From assembly GCA_026686845.1 (NCBI GenBank), contig JAIVEN010000015.1, forward strand, positions 22,921,501 to 22,985,500: a stretch of DNA of 64,000 nt, read 5' to 3'. Positions 36,125 to 49,888 of this stretch are shown here, in pieces (position 1 is the first letter of the stretch; every line of letters starts with the position of its first letter). A program made the position numbers and the translations under genes. Under the pieces are notes generated by a model. It did no database searches. It was not told the origin of the DNA and worked only from the letters and a program-made list of their open reading frames with translations. The stretch is from Adenanthera pavonina. Its lineage: Eukaryota > Streptophyta > Magnoliopsida > Fabales > Fabaceae.

Positions 36125-36340
36125 CAATAAATTTAGGGTAACCGTTCTCTCGAACGGGTGGCATAGGGTGTTTAACATCTTCCCTACACATAACTGACTC
36201 TCGAATCTAACTTTTTTGTTTGTAAACCATCATTTCCTATAAATTTTTCAGAATTTTTCTTTAAAATTTTGGTTGCGACTCCATTTTTTTTTTATAAGAA
36301 AATTGGGTTCGACAAAGTGCTGTTTCATTTTTTATTTTTT
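36125..36340. repeat. Probable LTR-derived fragment
   Basis: The stretch GGGTAACCGTTCTCTCGAAC through TTGGTTGCGACTCC to GGGTTCGACA resembles a repeated leader/LTR segment common in plant genomes. It contains a perfect CCGTTC-TCTC-GAACGG inverted repeat. No partner LTR or coding domain is nearby. The call rests on remembered similarity. Confidence 0.3.
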
Positions 36341-37470
36341 GGTCTTTCTTAGTTGGCTCAAAAGAGTTAAGGAAGTTAAACTACAAATTAAACATAATTG
36401 ATAATTTAAGTAGAGACACTATCTTTTAGTTTGGAAGTGTCATTGCGGGGATGAGCAGAAATATTATTAAAGGCACATATTTCTTCTTTTCAAAGAAGAC
36501 AGATATTTTAATTATTAATTAGATAATAAACTGCTCGGTTAATGACTATAAATTTTATTATATATTGATATATTATTATTAATTGATTATTTTGATGAAC
36601 AAGCTTATAGAATGCCATTCATTTTTCTTATTACTTTCTGGCGTGGAATTTTTTTTTTTGAAATTCATTTTACCTAATTTTTTTTTCTTGAAAAAAAAGG
36701 AAAGGCAAGTATATGTCAAATTCATTCCTCGTTTTTAAAATGCAAAGAAAGACAGTGGGATTAGTGATGCAATAATATTTGAGGCACGCACGGCAATCAA
36801 TATAAGCGACGAATAAAAGTTTAGAATTAGAATAGGGTTTCGTACAAGACTGCTTCTTGCTACCTCTGCGTCATTTTCGTGGCATCTAATCGAGGGGTCA
36901 TAAAAGACATACATTCTTTGTCCCACCGAATAAATCTGGTTAAGATTTTCTGGGGAAACAAACAATCGGTACAGTCCTCTGATGAAGAAAGCAGAAAAAG
37001 GAGAGAATCTGGGCCTGGAATGGAACATCCATCTCTCAGCCTCACGAATCTCTGACCTGACCTCCATCTTTGCTTTTCCTTTAACGCTAAAAACATGTTG
37101 TCTCAGTCTTCGTGACCCCCATTAAACTTTATATCATGATATTTATGTATGAACAGCTTCACGCACGTCTTCCTCCTTCCTATTAAAAATATGTTAAATT
37201 TAATTTAATTGTTATCAGTTGTCTTTTCGATGGAAAAGATATACAGTTCAGCGATGGAAGAGTTGAACAAGCAAGCCTAAAATGCACTGAAGAAGAAGAA
37301 GAAGAAGAAGATGGAGGATACATGGTAACTTGGGGAAGATGTATTATCATTATTATTATTTTCTTTTTGCCCACAGGAGAAGATATATAAATTTTACTAG
37401 GAGTATCCTCATCAATAATAAGAACTAATTTTTCTCATGGCACTAAGAGTAAAGGATAAATCCCCTTCAA
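36341..37470. other. Intergenic with unassigned short ORFs
   Basis: Positions 36735-37096 on the minus strand hold two overlapping ORFs (110 and 78 codons) in a GC-richer patch. Neither shows a family motif, signal peptide or splice context. A (GAA)n run lies at 37289-37310. I would not annotate a gene here without transcript data. Confidence 0.4.
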
Positions 37471-37863
37471 CTTAGGTTTTGTTCAGTTGGAAATTTTTGG
37501 GAGAATTTTAAAAGGAGGGGAAGGGATTGGAGAAAATTAAATCTCATTCCCTTATTTGATTAAAAAAATTGGAAGGAATTGGAAAGAATTTAATCCCTCA
37601 AATTCCCTTATCCACCTCTTTATTTCTTCTCCCAAATTTTTTTAGGGAATTAAGTAATTATTATTCAATCCCCTCCAATTCCCTCCATTTTCTTTCTAAA
37701 TCAAATAAGATTTTATTAAAATTCTTCTAATTTCCTCCTCTCTAGTTCCACCAAACGAGAAAATTTTAAAACAACTCCAATCTCTTTCCCTCCAATCTTC
37801 TTCATTAAAATTCTTCCAATTTCTTCTCTTTCAATCCCCTCAATTACATCAATCAGGCCCTCA
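37471..37863. mobile_element. MITE-like element, hAT/Mutator-like ends
   Basis: The left end TAGGTTTTGTTCAGTTGG and inverted right end GAGGGCCTGATTGATG are loosely matched. The interior holds G/A-rich and C/T-rich inverted halves (GGGATTGGAGAAAATT against AATTTCTTCTCTTTCAATCC). The target-site duplication is unclear. Confidence 0.35.
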
Positions 37864-40263
37864 GAGACCCTCAGAGACACATTCAAAGGAGGCCCCTCCA
37901 TACCTCAATTCATCTTTGCTAATATTACAATTTTTTTGTTTGTAAAAAAATTTAAAATAGATTTCAGCCCCACTTCATATTTTTCTTTCAGTTTAGCCCC
38001 CAATGATAAAGTCCTAGATTTATCTCTGTTTTAATTAAATTTGTTCCATGCACAAGAGTTGGGAATTGAACTTTCAATTATTTACTTAATAAATTAGAGT
38101 CTCTACCATTTATGTCAAAGCTTAGTTAATTAATTCAATGAAAACTGAAAAGTGAGATTTTCATTCCCAAAAAATAAAAAAGAAAAAGAGAGAAAGAAAG
38201 GGAGCACTGAGCGCAATGGGAAGTGACTTTTGATATAAAAGTGATACATATATACAATTTTGACTTTGATCTTCGTCGTGGCTGATGGACCATTTCTTAG
38301 TATTGTAGCTTTAGCTCTTAGTGCGCATTATTGGTATTCTTTAGTTTTCTCCCCCTTCGTTTTCAAACTCATCTTTCTCCTTTGCTTTTAATCTATATAT
38401 ACTCAACCTTTACTATCATTTTTTTCTATTTCTTAATGTTCATTCAACATTTATTCGTTGGCCCCAAAAAAATTTAAAATTAATTATTTAACCTTTTTTA
38501 ATGTATTAAAGTGATTCTTTCACTTTCGATTATAGTGTTTCAAATTAATCCTAAATGAATGCAACCAAAAGCTAATAAATATGATGACACGCAATTGAAC
38601 ATTCTCTTTTCCCAAGCTTTTATATTTTGCCAACCTTTTATTTTATTTTTTCTTGTTTCATAACAATCAAATGTGTTTGTGTGTGCTTGTTTGTGCAAAA
38701 GCGTTCTCTTAGGCGGTACTTCTTCACTCTTGGTTTCTAAGATATTTTGATATACAAAAGTTGCATCCAATAGGTCATGGAGTAGGAATGAGCAATTTTT
38801 GAAGAAACTGGAAAGGAAGAAGCGAGTTTCATGTAAAGAATATTTTTCTTATTTATAGAAAGTTTGAATAATGTGTAAATATATTTCATGAAGATTTCTA
38901 TTTAATTCTCCTCTTTTTAAACTCCTTTCATATATATATATACACACAAAACCTGGCCTTAATATATTTTTATTTCTTTTTCCTAACCTGCATCTTAAAC
39001 TTATTATACTATCTCATACATCGATATATGCTGTAGCTTTGTTTCACAAATCTTTCAAAACGATGCATGCATGCCCCCGCGCGCGTACACACACACATAT
39101 ATATAGTGAAAAAATAAAATTGGATGTTGTAAGAAATTTCATATCAAATATTAAATAAAAAAAACTGAGTTTTTTGAACAAAAGAAGCTGATTCATGTAA
39201 TGGTTTTTATTAGGAAGAGGCAATTAAATATTGCTAAAAAAAAGTGAGGTTATGGAGTCAATTATTGGTAGATTGAATAAAAATGTCAATCAAAAAAAGG
39301 TAGATACCATTCTAATAGAATCTGGATGTCATTAATAAATAATTGACTGGGCTTTTAGAAAAGGGAGGGAAAGTAAGACAGGGTTTGACGTTAAGGTCGC
39401 AGCCAGCATTTTTTATTTTATTTTTTTATTTTCAATACTTGCGGAAGCAACGTGATTTGCTAGGTTTAGCCTTTTCGTGGCTATACATCCTTCATAAAAG
39501 ATGGTGGGACTCCCTTTCCCTACATTCTCCCCCTTTTACCCAAACAGCCATTATTCTGTTCATAACGATTCATTTTTAACAGTAATTAACTGCAAAGCAG
39601 CATTATTTTTCGTTGCTAATTATTTAGTTCATGTTTGGTTCATCGTTTGAAACTAAATTTAAAGTCCAAACCCTAGTTTTGTTCGTTATCTTCAAATAAA
39701 ATCAGTAAAATGCAAACTAGATTATAAGCCCAAAACCCAGTTAACATAAAAGCTATTGCCTCCTACTTCTATTTAAACCCAGTTTAACAAATTTATCCTC
39801 TCAAACTCAGTTTTGACAAACATAGAACCAAATGGACCCTTAGGGTTTGCAACTCTGTGCTTTAATTTCTTATGAGCATCAATAGTATTCCTCAATCAAT
39901 AGTTAAAAACTAATTTTCTCAAGACGCAGAAATTATCGAAGTGGGTTTTATCACTCATAATAAGGACTTTTTTATATACACGACTAGAGATTAAACTTAT
40001 GACAACATGTTTAAAGAATCCAACTATTTACTAACTGTACTGGATCTTGTTGATGTGCTTTAATTTTCTTGAGAAATGGAATTTACATTGAAAATTTTCA
40101 TCAATATTATTTAAGAATTAACCAGCCCTCAATTAAATGACTGGGGGAAGAAGCATGGGAACAAAACAAGCACATAAGAAAAAGGACAGAAAAAAAGAAA
40201 AAATGAAAAGTGAGATGGTGGAACATATTCAAAATGAGTCTCAGTGGGATGGTTGAATTGAAT

Positions 40264-40295
<32 letters not shown>

Positions 40296-40897
40296 TTGAT
40301 GAGTCCATTAGGAGCAGCATCACGCAACCATATATATGGTTGTCGCATAAAGGGTGAATGAGATTCGACCTCACTCTTTCTCTTTCAAGTTCCTCATTTG
40401 CTTTTCTCCCAAACTTTACCATTATATATATATATATATATATGCTTCAGACCGATCGAATCTCTCATGAAATTTACTTATATGATCTCACACCATTTTC
40501 AATTTCATTCGATACCAAGTTAAGTTGATGGATGCGATGCGATGCGATGCGATGCGATTTGATTTTAATTTATCAAAAGTGGATCTTCTGTTGCTGATAT
40601 GACACCGAAATGAGCACCTACAAAAAGAAGTTGAAGCACGAAATGACTCCATTACACTCATCATTTCCAGACCAAATCAGTCTCAGTTCAATATACAATT
40701 AATCCACCAACATATTTGGCGCCACTTTACTTTACATTAATTCCTTCCCCATTAGCTTTAATTTTACCCTTTTATTATAATTATTATTATTATTATTATT
40801 TCACCCAACTCTGTTTAATTATTATATAAAGATTGTAGACTTTTCGGATCAAAATTTAAAAATAATAATAATGCCATATATTGGGTATATATATATA
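37864..40897. other. Intergenic with microsatellites, no gene seen
   Basis: It contains (AAT)n at 40267-40295, (AT)n at about 40425-40442 and 5.6 copies of GATGC at 40531-40558. A weak tRNA-like A/B-box pair is readable on the minus strand near 38040-38125. Short ORFs are A/T-biased and unrecognised. Confidence 0.55.
40531..40558. repeat. GATGC pentanucleotide microsatellite
   Basis: 5.6 perfect copies of GATGC in AT-rich intergenic DNA. Unusual for its GC content. Confidence 0.9.
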
Positions 40898-41159
40898 CTC
40901 GCTCTACCCCATTTATAAAGTAATGAGAGGAATTTTACTTATATTCAGAAACTTTTTTGACACCCTTAAATTTCTAAAAGAAAAATAAAATTTTTAATTT
41001 TATCCCTATTTAATTTTATTCTTTTTATTAAATATAACACTAGTTATAATACTAATAATATAATAAATAAAAAATTAAAAAATAAATTACTATATATTAT
41101 CTTATATTATGAAATAAGATAAATTCATCATGTTGCCTTATAATTTGAGATAAAGTAAG
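40898..41159. mobile_element. Stowaway-type MITE (262 bp)
   Basis: The left end CTCGCTCTACCCCATTTATA and inverted right end CTTACTTTATCTCAAATTATA are flanked by TA (40896-40897, 41160-41161). The interior aligns by eye with 21856-22114, sharing TTAAATTTCTAAAA and a CTTATATTATG block. Ends are diverged, so this is an older copy. Confidence 0.7.
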
Positions 41160-41161
41160 TA

Positions 41162-44100
41162 TATATTGACCGACATTATCAAAGTGATAGACGACCCAAC
41201 ACACAACTTGAACAAGAATGTCCTTTGTCATTATTGATATCTCTCATGATTTAAGATATTTTTAATTTTATTAAGGAAATTAAGAGGTTGATAGATTTAT
41301 GAGAAAAAAAAAGAAAAATATTTTAGAAATTTATTTAAATAAATTAGATGGCTCTTATGCATTGTATATAATCTAACAAATGAATTATATTATTTATATA
41401 GTCATAAATAGTATGATTTTATATCAATATATTAATTGATGATATTAATATAAACATTAATATTGGTAGATTGATTTTTTCCAATTTTCTTTTTGGGTTG
41501 ATTTCCTAAAATTCTAAGTGGGGTCCATGTTGTGCCGGGTGACACCATGATTGGTACCAAAATGTCCAGAATTGCGCCCACACATAAACTTTATAATGTA
41601 ACGAGTCAAGCAAACATCAATAATTTTCCATGGAATAGAGAGAGAGAGAGAGGGGGGGGGGGAATGGTAGTGAGGAATGCTATTGCATGGTAGGAGATGC
41701 GTGTGCCATCATCATGTGCAACTAGCGTATGCCATCCTTCCACTGTTGAACAAGCTTTTCTTCATTACGTAATTAAACAATCATGAATATATCAATCAGG
41801 TCATAACACAGTTGATAGATAATTAAAGTATAATATATTCATGATATATAACTTAAAGCAGCTTTTCTTTTTATTAAGTGAAATTCATGACTAATTTGAG
41901 GAGAGTTGTGGTATGAATGAATTAACAAATTCTCAACCATCAAGCGTTTGATTCAACAGGTAAAAGATTATACTAGTTTAACCAAATGTCTTAAGTTTCA
42001 ACTTTAGGAATACTGGCGCATTAAATACTCAGTGACAGAATCTGCCGCTTGAAAGAATCTGACCCAACTAAATCTATATTAGTCTGAATTTTGATAAATT
42101 TTCTAATTAAAGTAGGTTAAGTTTAGAATAGCATATGGAAATGGAAAAAAAAAAAAAATCAACAAGTTCTCAAGTCAAAAGTGTCACTTGATGCCCTCCG
42201 CATATATAACGCAATAGGGGCACTTTTGCCTTACTATTTATTTAACTTGTCGTTTTCTTTTATGAATAACCTATTTTGTTTAAGAAAATGTATCAGAATA
42301 AATCTGTTTCATTTTTTTTGTAATCAGAAAGGTTTAGATTCGGTGATAATTTTGATCCTTGATAGCTCAAAGCGATGGCAGTAAATAATATTTGGATCAA
42401 CTAGAAGGGTAACTTCCAGTTTTCTTACTTGTAATTTTGATCCTTGATAACTTTTAGTTGGATCAACCAAAAGTGTAACTTTCAGTTTTCAGTGCTTTTA
42501 TGTCCATTAACAAGTCATCTAGTTTGGTCAAAAAAACAAAGTCTTCGAGTTCATATTATTATTACACTTTTTTCTCAGAAGAAAAAAAAGACAGACAGTG
42601 CGGAACGAATTATATGTAGATTTAACTACAGTACCGAATATATATATATATATATATATATAAAGATTGACTACAAGTATTGGAAAAACTCAAAAAAGTT
42701 AGCATGGAGACAGAATTCTGCTATTTTTTTTTCTTTGGTAATGAGACAGAATTCTACTATTCTCCCCTTTGGAAATGAACTTGGGCCTCTGAGCCGACCA
42801 CTTTTACTTTTGGGCCTATCAAGTGAACCGACTTAGTCCCTTGGGTCTTTGGGCCTTTCCTCCGTTTGTGGGGACCAAAAGGAGTGCATTATGCAATGTA
42901 TAGTTAAAGAATCAACAATGTCAATAAAAAAATCATTTTTCCACCAAAAAAATTTGAAATCAACCTTTCCAGAAAATTTTGAAATTCAAGGAAAATGTTT
43001 TAAAATTACCAACGTGATGAAACTTATCATAAGTCTTAAGAGGGTGAGATATTTTCATGATTCTGAATTAGAGGAATTAAAACCCACAAATCGCATATGA
43101 TTAACTTTTAATTGACCATCATTACCTAAATTATTTTTCTAGAATTTCCTGCTGGAATCACTTTCCCTTTGAATAAAGATGGGGAGACGATTGATTTTGC
43201 CCCAATTTTTCATTCCCTCCATATCTGAAAGGTGCTTCAGAATCCAAACCCCAATATTGACTTTCATAATTATAAGCGTTAGTGGGATTTCAGAATAGTT
43301 ATTAAATTATGTCCTAATCCCACGGTTTTAAGTGTAAGATAACAGTACACTTATTATCATAAAGAAAGGTTCTGCGTCATGGACATCATTTTATTTATTT
43401 ATGTATTTTAAATGTCAAAGTATTGCTCAATCAGAGGGCCCATATATTTGTTGCTTTTCCCTTGTTATATATTGGGTATATTCCCTTAAAATGAAAGGTT
43501 CCATAATTGATAAAACCTACTGAATTGTTGTCCTTGGGGATTATGTCACTATCCTCATCATTTTAGGTGAGCTTTGTAGACAAAGAAGCAATCTAAAATT
43601 AAAATTGCCTTTGGAAAATTTTCCCCCTTCCCCCCAAAAAAAAAAGAAAAAACAATTACAAGTAAAATTGCAAATCCAATTACCAAGTTTCAAACCTTGT
43701 CACTAAAATCATATTTTTTATAAAAAAAAAAAAAAGTAAGTTCTACCAACACTACTCAAACGGTGGTGGCCATGTGTATATAATAGTAATGAGAAAAGGT
43801 GAGATAAGTAGCAACTTTGGGATGCATGGACATTCACCAACGGGCAAGACATTTCAAATTCAAATGCTGGGGAGAAAAAGAAAAGAAGAGAAAAGGAAAG
43901 GAACGGAAAGGAAAGGAAAGGATAGGAAAGGAGTACAATAATAATGAAAAAGGAGGTTAATGATTCAATAAACCAGCCAGGTGATTGGTGAGGCTGTCTG
44001 GTGAATGATGAAGCATCAGGTGGATTTTTTTTAAAAAAAAAAAAAAAAGGAAAGGAGTGGGTGGTCACTCACTCAAACAACATTATTATTATCATTGGTG

Positions 44101-45100
44101 GGTCTCTGTAGCCTTTCATCAATCACCCAACCCCTCTTCTCTCCCATCAAAACTACCTTACTCATTTCACTAAAACTTCATTTTACTCTTAAGATTCAAT
44201 GTCTTCTCTCTCTCTCTCTCTCTCTCTCATATCATTTCTTCCATTTTACTATTACATCACCACAAATTAATTTCATCTCTTACTAAAAGATATAATTAAT
44301 TACACATATTGCTTGTTTTTAGCATTTCTTTAAGTTGTTTCTATGTGCTTCAGCCAGAACAGCTCATCAATGCACTTTATCCATTGTAGGGTCCCATTTT
44401 ATCACTCTCCATTTTTTCAATAGTTTTACTTTATTTGAAAAAGTAAAAGCAGACAGACAAGAGTAAATAAACAATGAAACTATTTGATTTGAGTGATTAG
44501 TTTAATTGGTAAGATATTTATATTAACTTAATTAGAAATCTTGAGTTTAAATCCTGAAAATGTTAGTCATATTAAATATTTAATAATAAAACTTATCATA
44601 TAAAAGAATCATATTTAGTTTGGTATGGAATAAACCACCCTCCAATTAAAATGAGATAGATCCGGGTATTAAAAAAAAATGCTGCATCTGAGAATAATCC
44701 GAAGCATACTAAGAAGTACAGGCAGTAGCAGCACAAGAATGTCTAAATTTAACATTAAAAACATCGCTAACCTAGTAGTAAGAGTAATGACAATGGAACC
44801 ATCGAATTGACAAATTTCTATTCATTTAATATTTTCAACGAAAGCTGGAACGGAAAAAAAATTGCGAAAAAACCAAAAGGAGTCCCCCACACACATGTTG
44901 ACTTCTCACCATAGTTTTTTTCCCAAGTGACGCGCACAGATGATTGGTCCTCCACGTGTCTAATCTGGTTGCTGATAATGGTTTGGGCCCCACCAAACCA
45001 AAACCTCTCAACCACACCCGATATGTCTCTCGTTCTCTTTTCAAGGTTATTGAGACGTTCAGACATACACACCCTGCTTTGCTTCTGTTTTACAGAAACA
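41162..45100. other. Intergenic to DYRK promoter, no gene seen
   Basis: It holds a GA run then nine or more G at 41638-41662, (AT)n at 42637-42662, (CT)n at 44205-44229 and a GGAAA-rich tract at 43885-43930. A diverged tandem pair lies at 42347-42424 and 42433-42490. A weak Pol III box pair (TAGTTTAATTGGTAAG, GAGTTTAAATCC) lies at about 44498-44556. No coding evidence. Confidence 0.5.
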
Positions 45101-45320
45101 TTACATTAGACAACGAAAAGGGGGAGAGAGGGGGAGAGAGTCATCGACACAGAATCTCTCTCTATTTCTATCTCTCTCTCTCTCTTCCAATCAAGCATGC
45201 ACATCCCGAACCATGCTGTTTATTACAGTTATGTCCCTTTCTGTTTCCTTAATTCCCAAGTTGTTTCCCCTCTCGCTCAGTCAGCTTCAGCTACCTTTCC
45301 TGCTTTGAATTCTCGTACTC
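45101..45320 (+). promoter_or_regulatory. 5' UTR/core promoter region of the DYRK gene
   Basis: A GA-rich block (45119-45139) is followed by CT repeats (about 45153-45184), the pyrimidine patch often found around plant transcription starts, just before the ATG at 45321. No TATA box is assigned. Confidence 0.4.
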
Positions 45321-48300
45321 ATGGCTGTCTCCGACGTCGGAGCTGTACTGGAATTCTTGAGGAACAATGGCTTCGCAAAGGCAGAGTCCGCCCTCAAACA
45401 GGACATAATCGAAAAGGGTGATACGGGTTCGTTCGACTATGAGAAATTCTTCTTCCCGATGGTGCCGCCACCACCGCCGGTCAGAGTCAGATCTTTTTCA
45501 CGGTGTTCCGAAACGCAGTGTGGCATAGATTGCTCGAAATCAAGCTCTAAGTCATCGGAGGATGAGTTTGTAAGCTTGGGGTCGTCTACCTCCGGCGTTT
45601 GTTCTTCTGGTATTTTTATTATTATTATTTTATTCTTTGGATTTCTGTTTAATCCAAATCAGCTGCTTATGTTCATCAATGATCAATCTGTATTCAAGTA
45701 GTGTGGGGCTACCATTTACTGTGCTCTGTCCAGCTGCTTAACTAAATGAAGAAGGAGAAGAAAAACTCTGAAATCCTTGTTTTATGTTAGTTCTAGTCCA
45801 AGCCCACCCACTCCATATATTTGATACTAGTTAAAAATTTGGTCATTATGCAACCGAGAGCATTTTTCTTTTCTTTGATCCGGTCTTAATTGATGAGAGG
45901 TTTTTGTTTGGAACTTCTGCTCTATTTGATCGTTGAAATGTTCTGCTTTGATGTTCTTCATAAGCTGAATAATTGTTACTCAACAGAACTCAAATGTGTT
46001 CGGAACTTTCTATTTGTATATGTTGGATCACACAATCGATAATCCAACTTAAGATTGGTATCCCCAAATTCCTTTACTTTGTTCTCTCTCTCTTTTGCAA
46101 CTCACATCGTCATATCTTGTTCAGTGTTCATTCGAAATGTTTCTTACATGCAACAGTATGTGGCCACTTACTATCATAAATGATTAAAATTATTAGCCAC
46201 TCCTATATGTTCAGTAACCTGTCGTTTCTTATAATGTTTAGAAAAGAAAAATTATTTCACTTTCATTTTCGCATTTAAATCACCAACGCATCTGAGCATG
46301 CTGAAACTTACTTTTACAGAATTCATCAATCCATATGGAATTCGCTCCTCACGTCAAACCCACAAAGATTCTGAATCTTCATCAGATAGATTATCTCAAT
46401 TTGGCACAGCGCGTGATTACCATGACTTTGACATGCAAAATGAGCAGTATTGGTACAATGAGAAAGATGATGACGATTTCATTACCCCCAGCTTTGAGGG
46501 GCCAGAATTCTTTGGCTGTCAAAGTGAGGATAAGTTCATCATGACATCCGAAATGGAGAATCAACATGAAAATCTACTGGAAAATAATTACATCTGTGAC
46601 GGATTTCAATTGGAGGGAAACAGTGATTACATGGACAAGCTATGCCTTTATAATTGTTCCGATATTGGAAATGACAGTGTGACTTGTTCAAAAGACTTTT
46701 GCCATATTAATAAGAAAGAACAGCTTGAAGAAGGATTAGTTAGAGGGGTTGAGAATTCTACTCTTGTCTATAATTGTGAAGTTCCATTTTGCAAAAGCTC
46801 TGCAGGTTCAGGAGAGTCTTGTATTGGGGATCCTATTAACGACAGCTATCCGAGTTTAAAGGAAATTCATCTGAATGATTTTAACTTAAAGGTTGTTGGT
46901 GATAATTCCTCTACTGATTCTGCTCCAGAGCATACTATGAACCAAACTTTTGACCTCTACCCTAACAATAACAGCAATAAGGGGTACAAAGCTCCCTATG
47001 ACTTAGCTATTGAAGTTTCTGAAAAAGATCTACTAAATGGACTCAACGGCTATAAAGCTCAAGATTGTGGAGAATTCACTGAAGAATGCCCAGGACCAGA
47101 AAATGCAGCAGATGGAGAGGATATTACTGATGATGAGCTCTTAAAGTACACTCAGGAGGATGAATATGAAGTATTTGACCTGAGAGTTATACATAGAAAG
47201 AACAGGTTTGTTAAAATTATTGTGTTTGATGTTTTCATTCCCATCATTTTAGTATTCCTGGAAATACAAGTGAGTAATCTTCAAATCAACTGCCACCTCC
47301 TTAGCTTATCTACTTTTATTCACTTTGGTTTTGACTCAGAATTTCTTTGCTGTCAAATTTGTATTATGGTTATCTGCTTTTACATATTACTTCTTTACAG
47401 AGATTCACAGGTTGTGTATAAGTTTAAGTTTCACTTGTGCATTATTTCCTCTACAGGACTGGATTTGAAGAAAGCAAGGATCTGCCCATTGTGCTGAATG
47501 CAGTCATAGGCGGCAGGTACTATGTAACAGAATATCTTGGTTCAGCTGCCTTCAGTAAGGTTGTTCAGGCACATGATCTTCACACAGGAATAGATGTCTG
47601 CTTGAAGATTATAAAAAATGACAAAGACTTCTTTGACCAAAGCTTAGATGAAATTAAACTTCTAAAGCTTGTCAATAAGAATGACCCAGCTGATGAACAC
47701 CACATATTGCGGCTTTATGATTACTTCTATCATCAGGTATGGCTTGAAGGTTGAGTATAAAGCTGCAGTTGCTTTCATGTAAGCTATATAATATTTGATG
47801 CTTCCAATTTAATTTTAACTATTACTCATTAGTCTTAGATGGTAACTTCATAGGAGCATCTATTCATTGTTACTGAGCTTCTGCGAGCAAACCTATATGA
47901 GTTTCAGAAATACAATCAAGAATCCGGTGGTGAAGCATATTTTACATTGCACAGGTTGCAGGTTTGTTCGAATAGACTACTAACTCCTATGCTTATTCTA
48001 CGTAATTGCTTCTTTATTTGTTTAAATATTAGAACAGCTCAGATCCCCTGATACACATATTTGTGACCAACAATAACATTGATAATCTAGTGTTTGATAG
48101 TTAAATTAGTAATTTCAATTTTATGGCAATTTCATCTGGTGAGGAATTGTCAGAACATGATGATTGAGGTGGTGTTATTCCCATTTGCAGCTCATTACTC
48201 GTCAGTGTTTGGAGGCATTGCAATACTTGCATAGCTTGGGAATAGTCCACTGTGACCTGAAGCCAGAAAACATTCTTATCAAAAGTTACAAAAGATGTGA

Positions 48301-49017
48301 GATTAAAGTTATTGATCTAGGAAGCAGTTGCTTCCAATCAGACAATTTAAGCCTATATGTACAATCGCGATCCTACAGGGCCCCTGAAGTGATGCTAGGC
48401 CTCCAATATGATGAAAAGATTGACATATGGTCTCTTGGCTGTATCTTGGCTGAGCTATGCTCTGGTGAAGTATGTCCAAATTTGCCTCAGTATGATATAT
48501 ATTTTTTCAGTTTCATGTAGCTCTAACAGAAGCGATATTTCGAGATATAGAAATTAAAGTTGTTGTTTGTTAATCTAGTGTTTGTGTCTTCTTTAGGTGC
48601 TCTTTCCAAATGAAGCTGTTGCAATAATTCTCGCACGCATGATCGGAATGCTTGGTCCTATCGATCTAGAGATGTTAGTGAGGGGGCAGGAAACACACAA
48701 ATACTTCACCAAAGAATATGATATCTACTATGAAAATGAGGTTCGTTTTCCATTCTAACTCAAAATGGAATCATTTTGATTCACTTAACTATTCATCAGC
48801 AAAATCTCCATCTGATTGCTAGTATTGTTCACAGGAGACGAACCAATTGGAGTACATAATTCCAGAGGAATGGTCGTTGGAGCAGCACCTGCAGGTTTCT
48901 GATACGATGTTTATTGACTTTGTCAGATTCTTGCTTAGCACCAACCCCAGAAGGCGACCAACTGCAAGACAGGCACTAAAGCATCCATGGCTTTCCCGTG
49001 TTTATGACTCCCACTAG
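45321..49017 (+). CDS. DYRKP: Plant-specific DYRK-type dual-specificity kinase with LisH motif
   Basis: Seven exons, all GT-AG: 45321-45609, 46320-47205, 47457-47736, 47854-47961, 48191-48469, 48597-48740 and 48835-49017. They total 2169 nt, 722 aa. Residues 4-30 (VGAVLEFLRNNGFAKAESAL) form a LisH dimerisation motif. Residues 97-390 are acidic and probably disordered. The kinase domain runs from about 413: glycine loop LGSAAFSKV, ATP lysine K442, catalytic HCDLKPEN (541-548), DLGS (563-566, DLG for DFG), and activation loop LYVQSRSYRAPE, where Y577 matches the autophosphorylated tyrosine of DYRKs. The C-lobe ends with the RRRPTARQALKHPW block. DYRKs phosphorylate their own loop tyrosine, then Ser/Thr substrates. 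All key residues are present, so it should be active. Confidence 0.92.
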
Positions 49018-49888
49018 AGCTTATCTTATCCATTCATTTCCCGGAGCTTGCTTGCACTCACAAGTTTGGCTTTTTTGTTTTTTTTTTGGATTAAGCACCA
49101 AGTTTCTTCGCTTTTCTCTTTGTTGTACATTTCTTATTCTCTTTCTGTTGATTAAAATTTTGTTCTTTTGTACAGAACATTGATATGCCCATTAGTTTTG
49201 CCTTGTATGGATGGGGAGACTGAGCTTTGCTCAACAAGGGGAAAAAAAAAGTGAATCTAAATATTGGGGTTACAGACGCCAACGTGCGAAAATAATTTAT
49301 CTGCAATCTGACCTTCTTGTGTCTATATTTTTGTTGTTTTGGTTACTTGGGATTAATGTAGTATATAATCCAAATACTACCACTGATTTCATGCATGAAT
49401 TTGCTCATTAGCATAATGTTATTTGAAAACTGGTCGATGACGACAACAATTGGTTTAATACAATTGGTTTAATCTTCGTCTAATAAATAATAATAGGGAA
49501 GAGAGAAACGTTGATTGAAACGGGAAAAAAATTCTGGTAGAAAAACCTGAAAAAAAAAAAAGAACGAGAATTCTAGTCTATATCACGTTGGGAGAATCAA
49601 CCTATCTGAATATGGTAATGTTTGAATCCCATATAATATATTAAATATTAGATAATTATATAAAGAATAAAATTGATAGATAGTTAAACTATTTATTAGA
49701 TACGAACACTAATTTCGTCATTATGTAATGCACATAATATATTTCTAGTTATCATGCTCTTATTTTCTTTTATATGCATTTTAAAGTTTTACACATACAA
49801 ATTAAAAAATATAATTAATATAAAATTTGTTTATGAACTTTTTTATGTAAACAAACAATAACCTTTGTTAGTCATTAATAGAATAGTA
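49018..49888. other. DYRK 3' flank, intergenic
   Basis: It probably includes the DYRK 3' UTR (to about 49400). Beyond that it is AT-rich, with a weak B-box-like GTTTGAATCCC at 49620. No second gene seen. Confidence 0.5.

Noticed and set aside
36735..37096. Two overlapping minus-strand ORFs as a small gene
   Set aside because: No recognisable motif, no splice support and overlapping frames. Left as unassigned.
44498..44556. Possible tRNA gene from A- and B-box-like words
   Set aside because: No cloverleaf stems can be formed and the boxes are degenerate. At best a very old SINE, as are similar hints near 38040-38125 and 49620.
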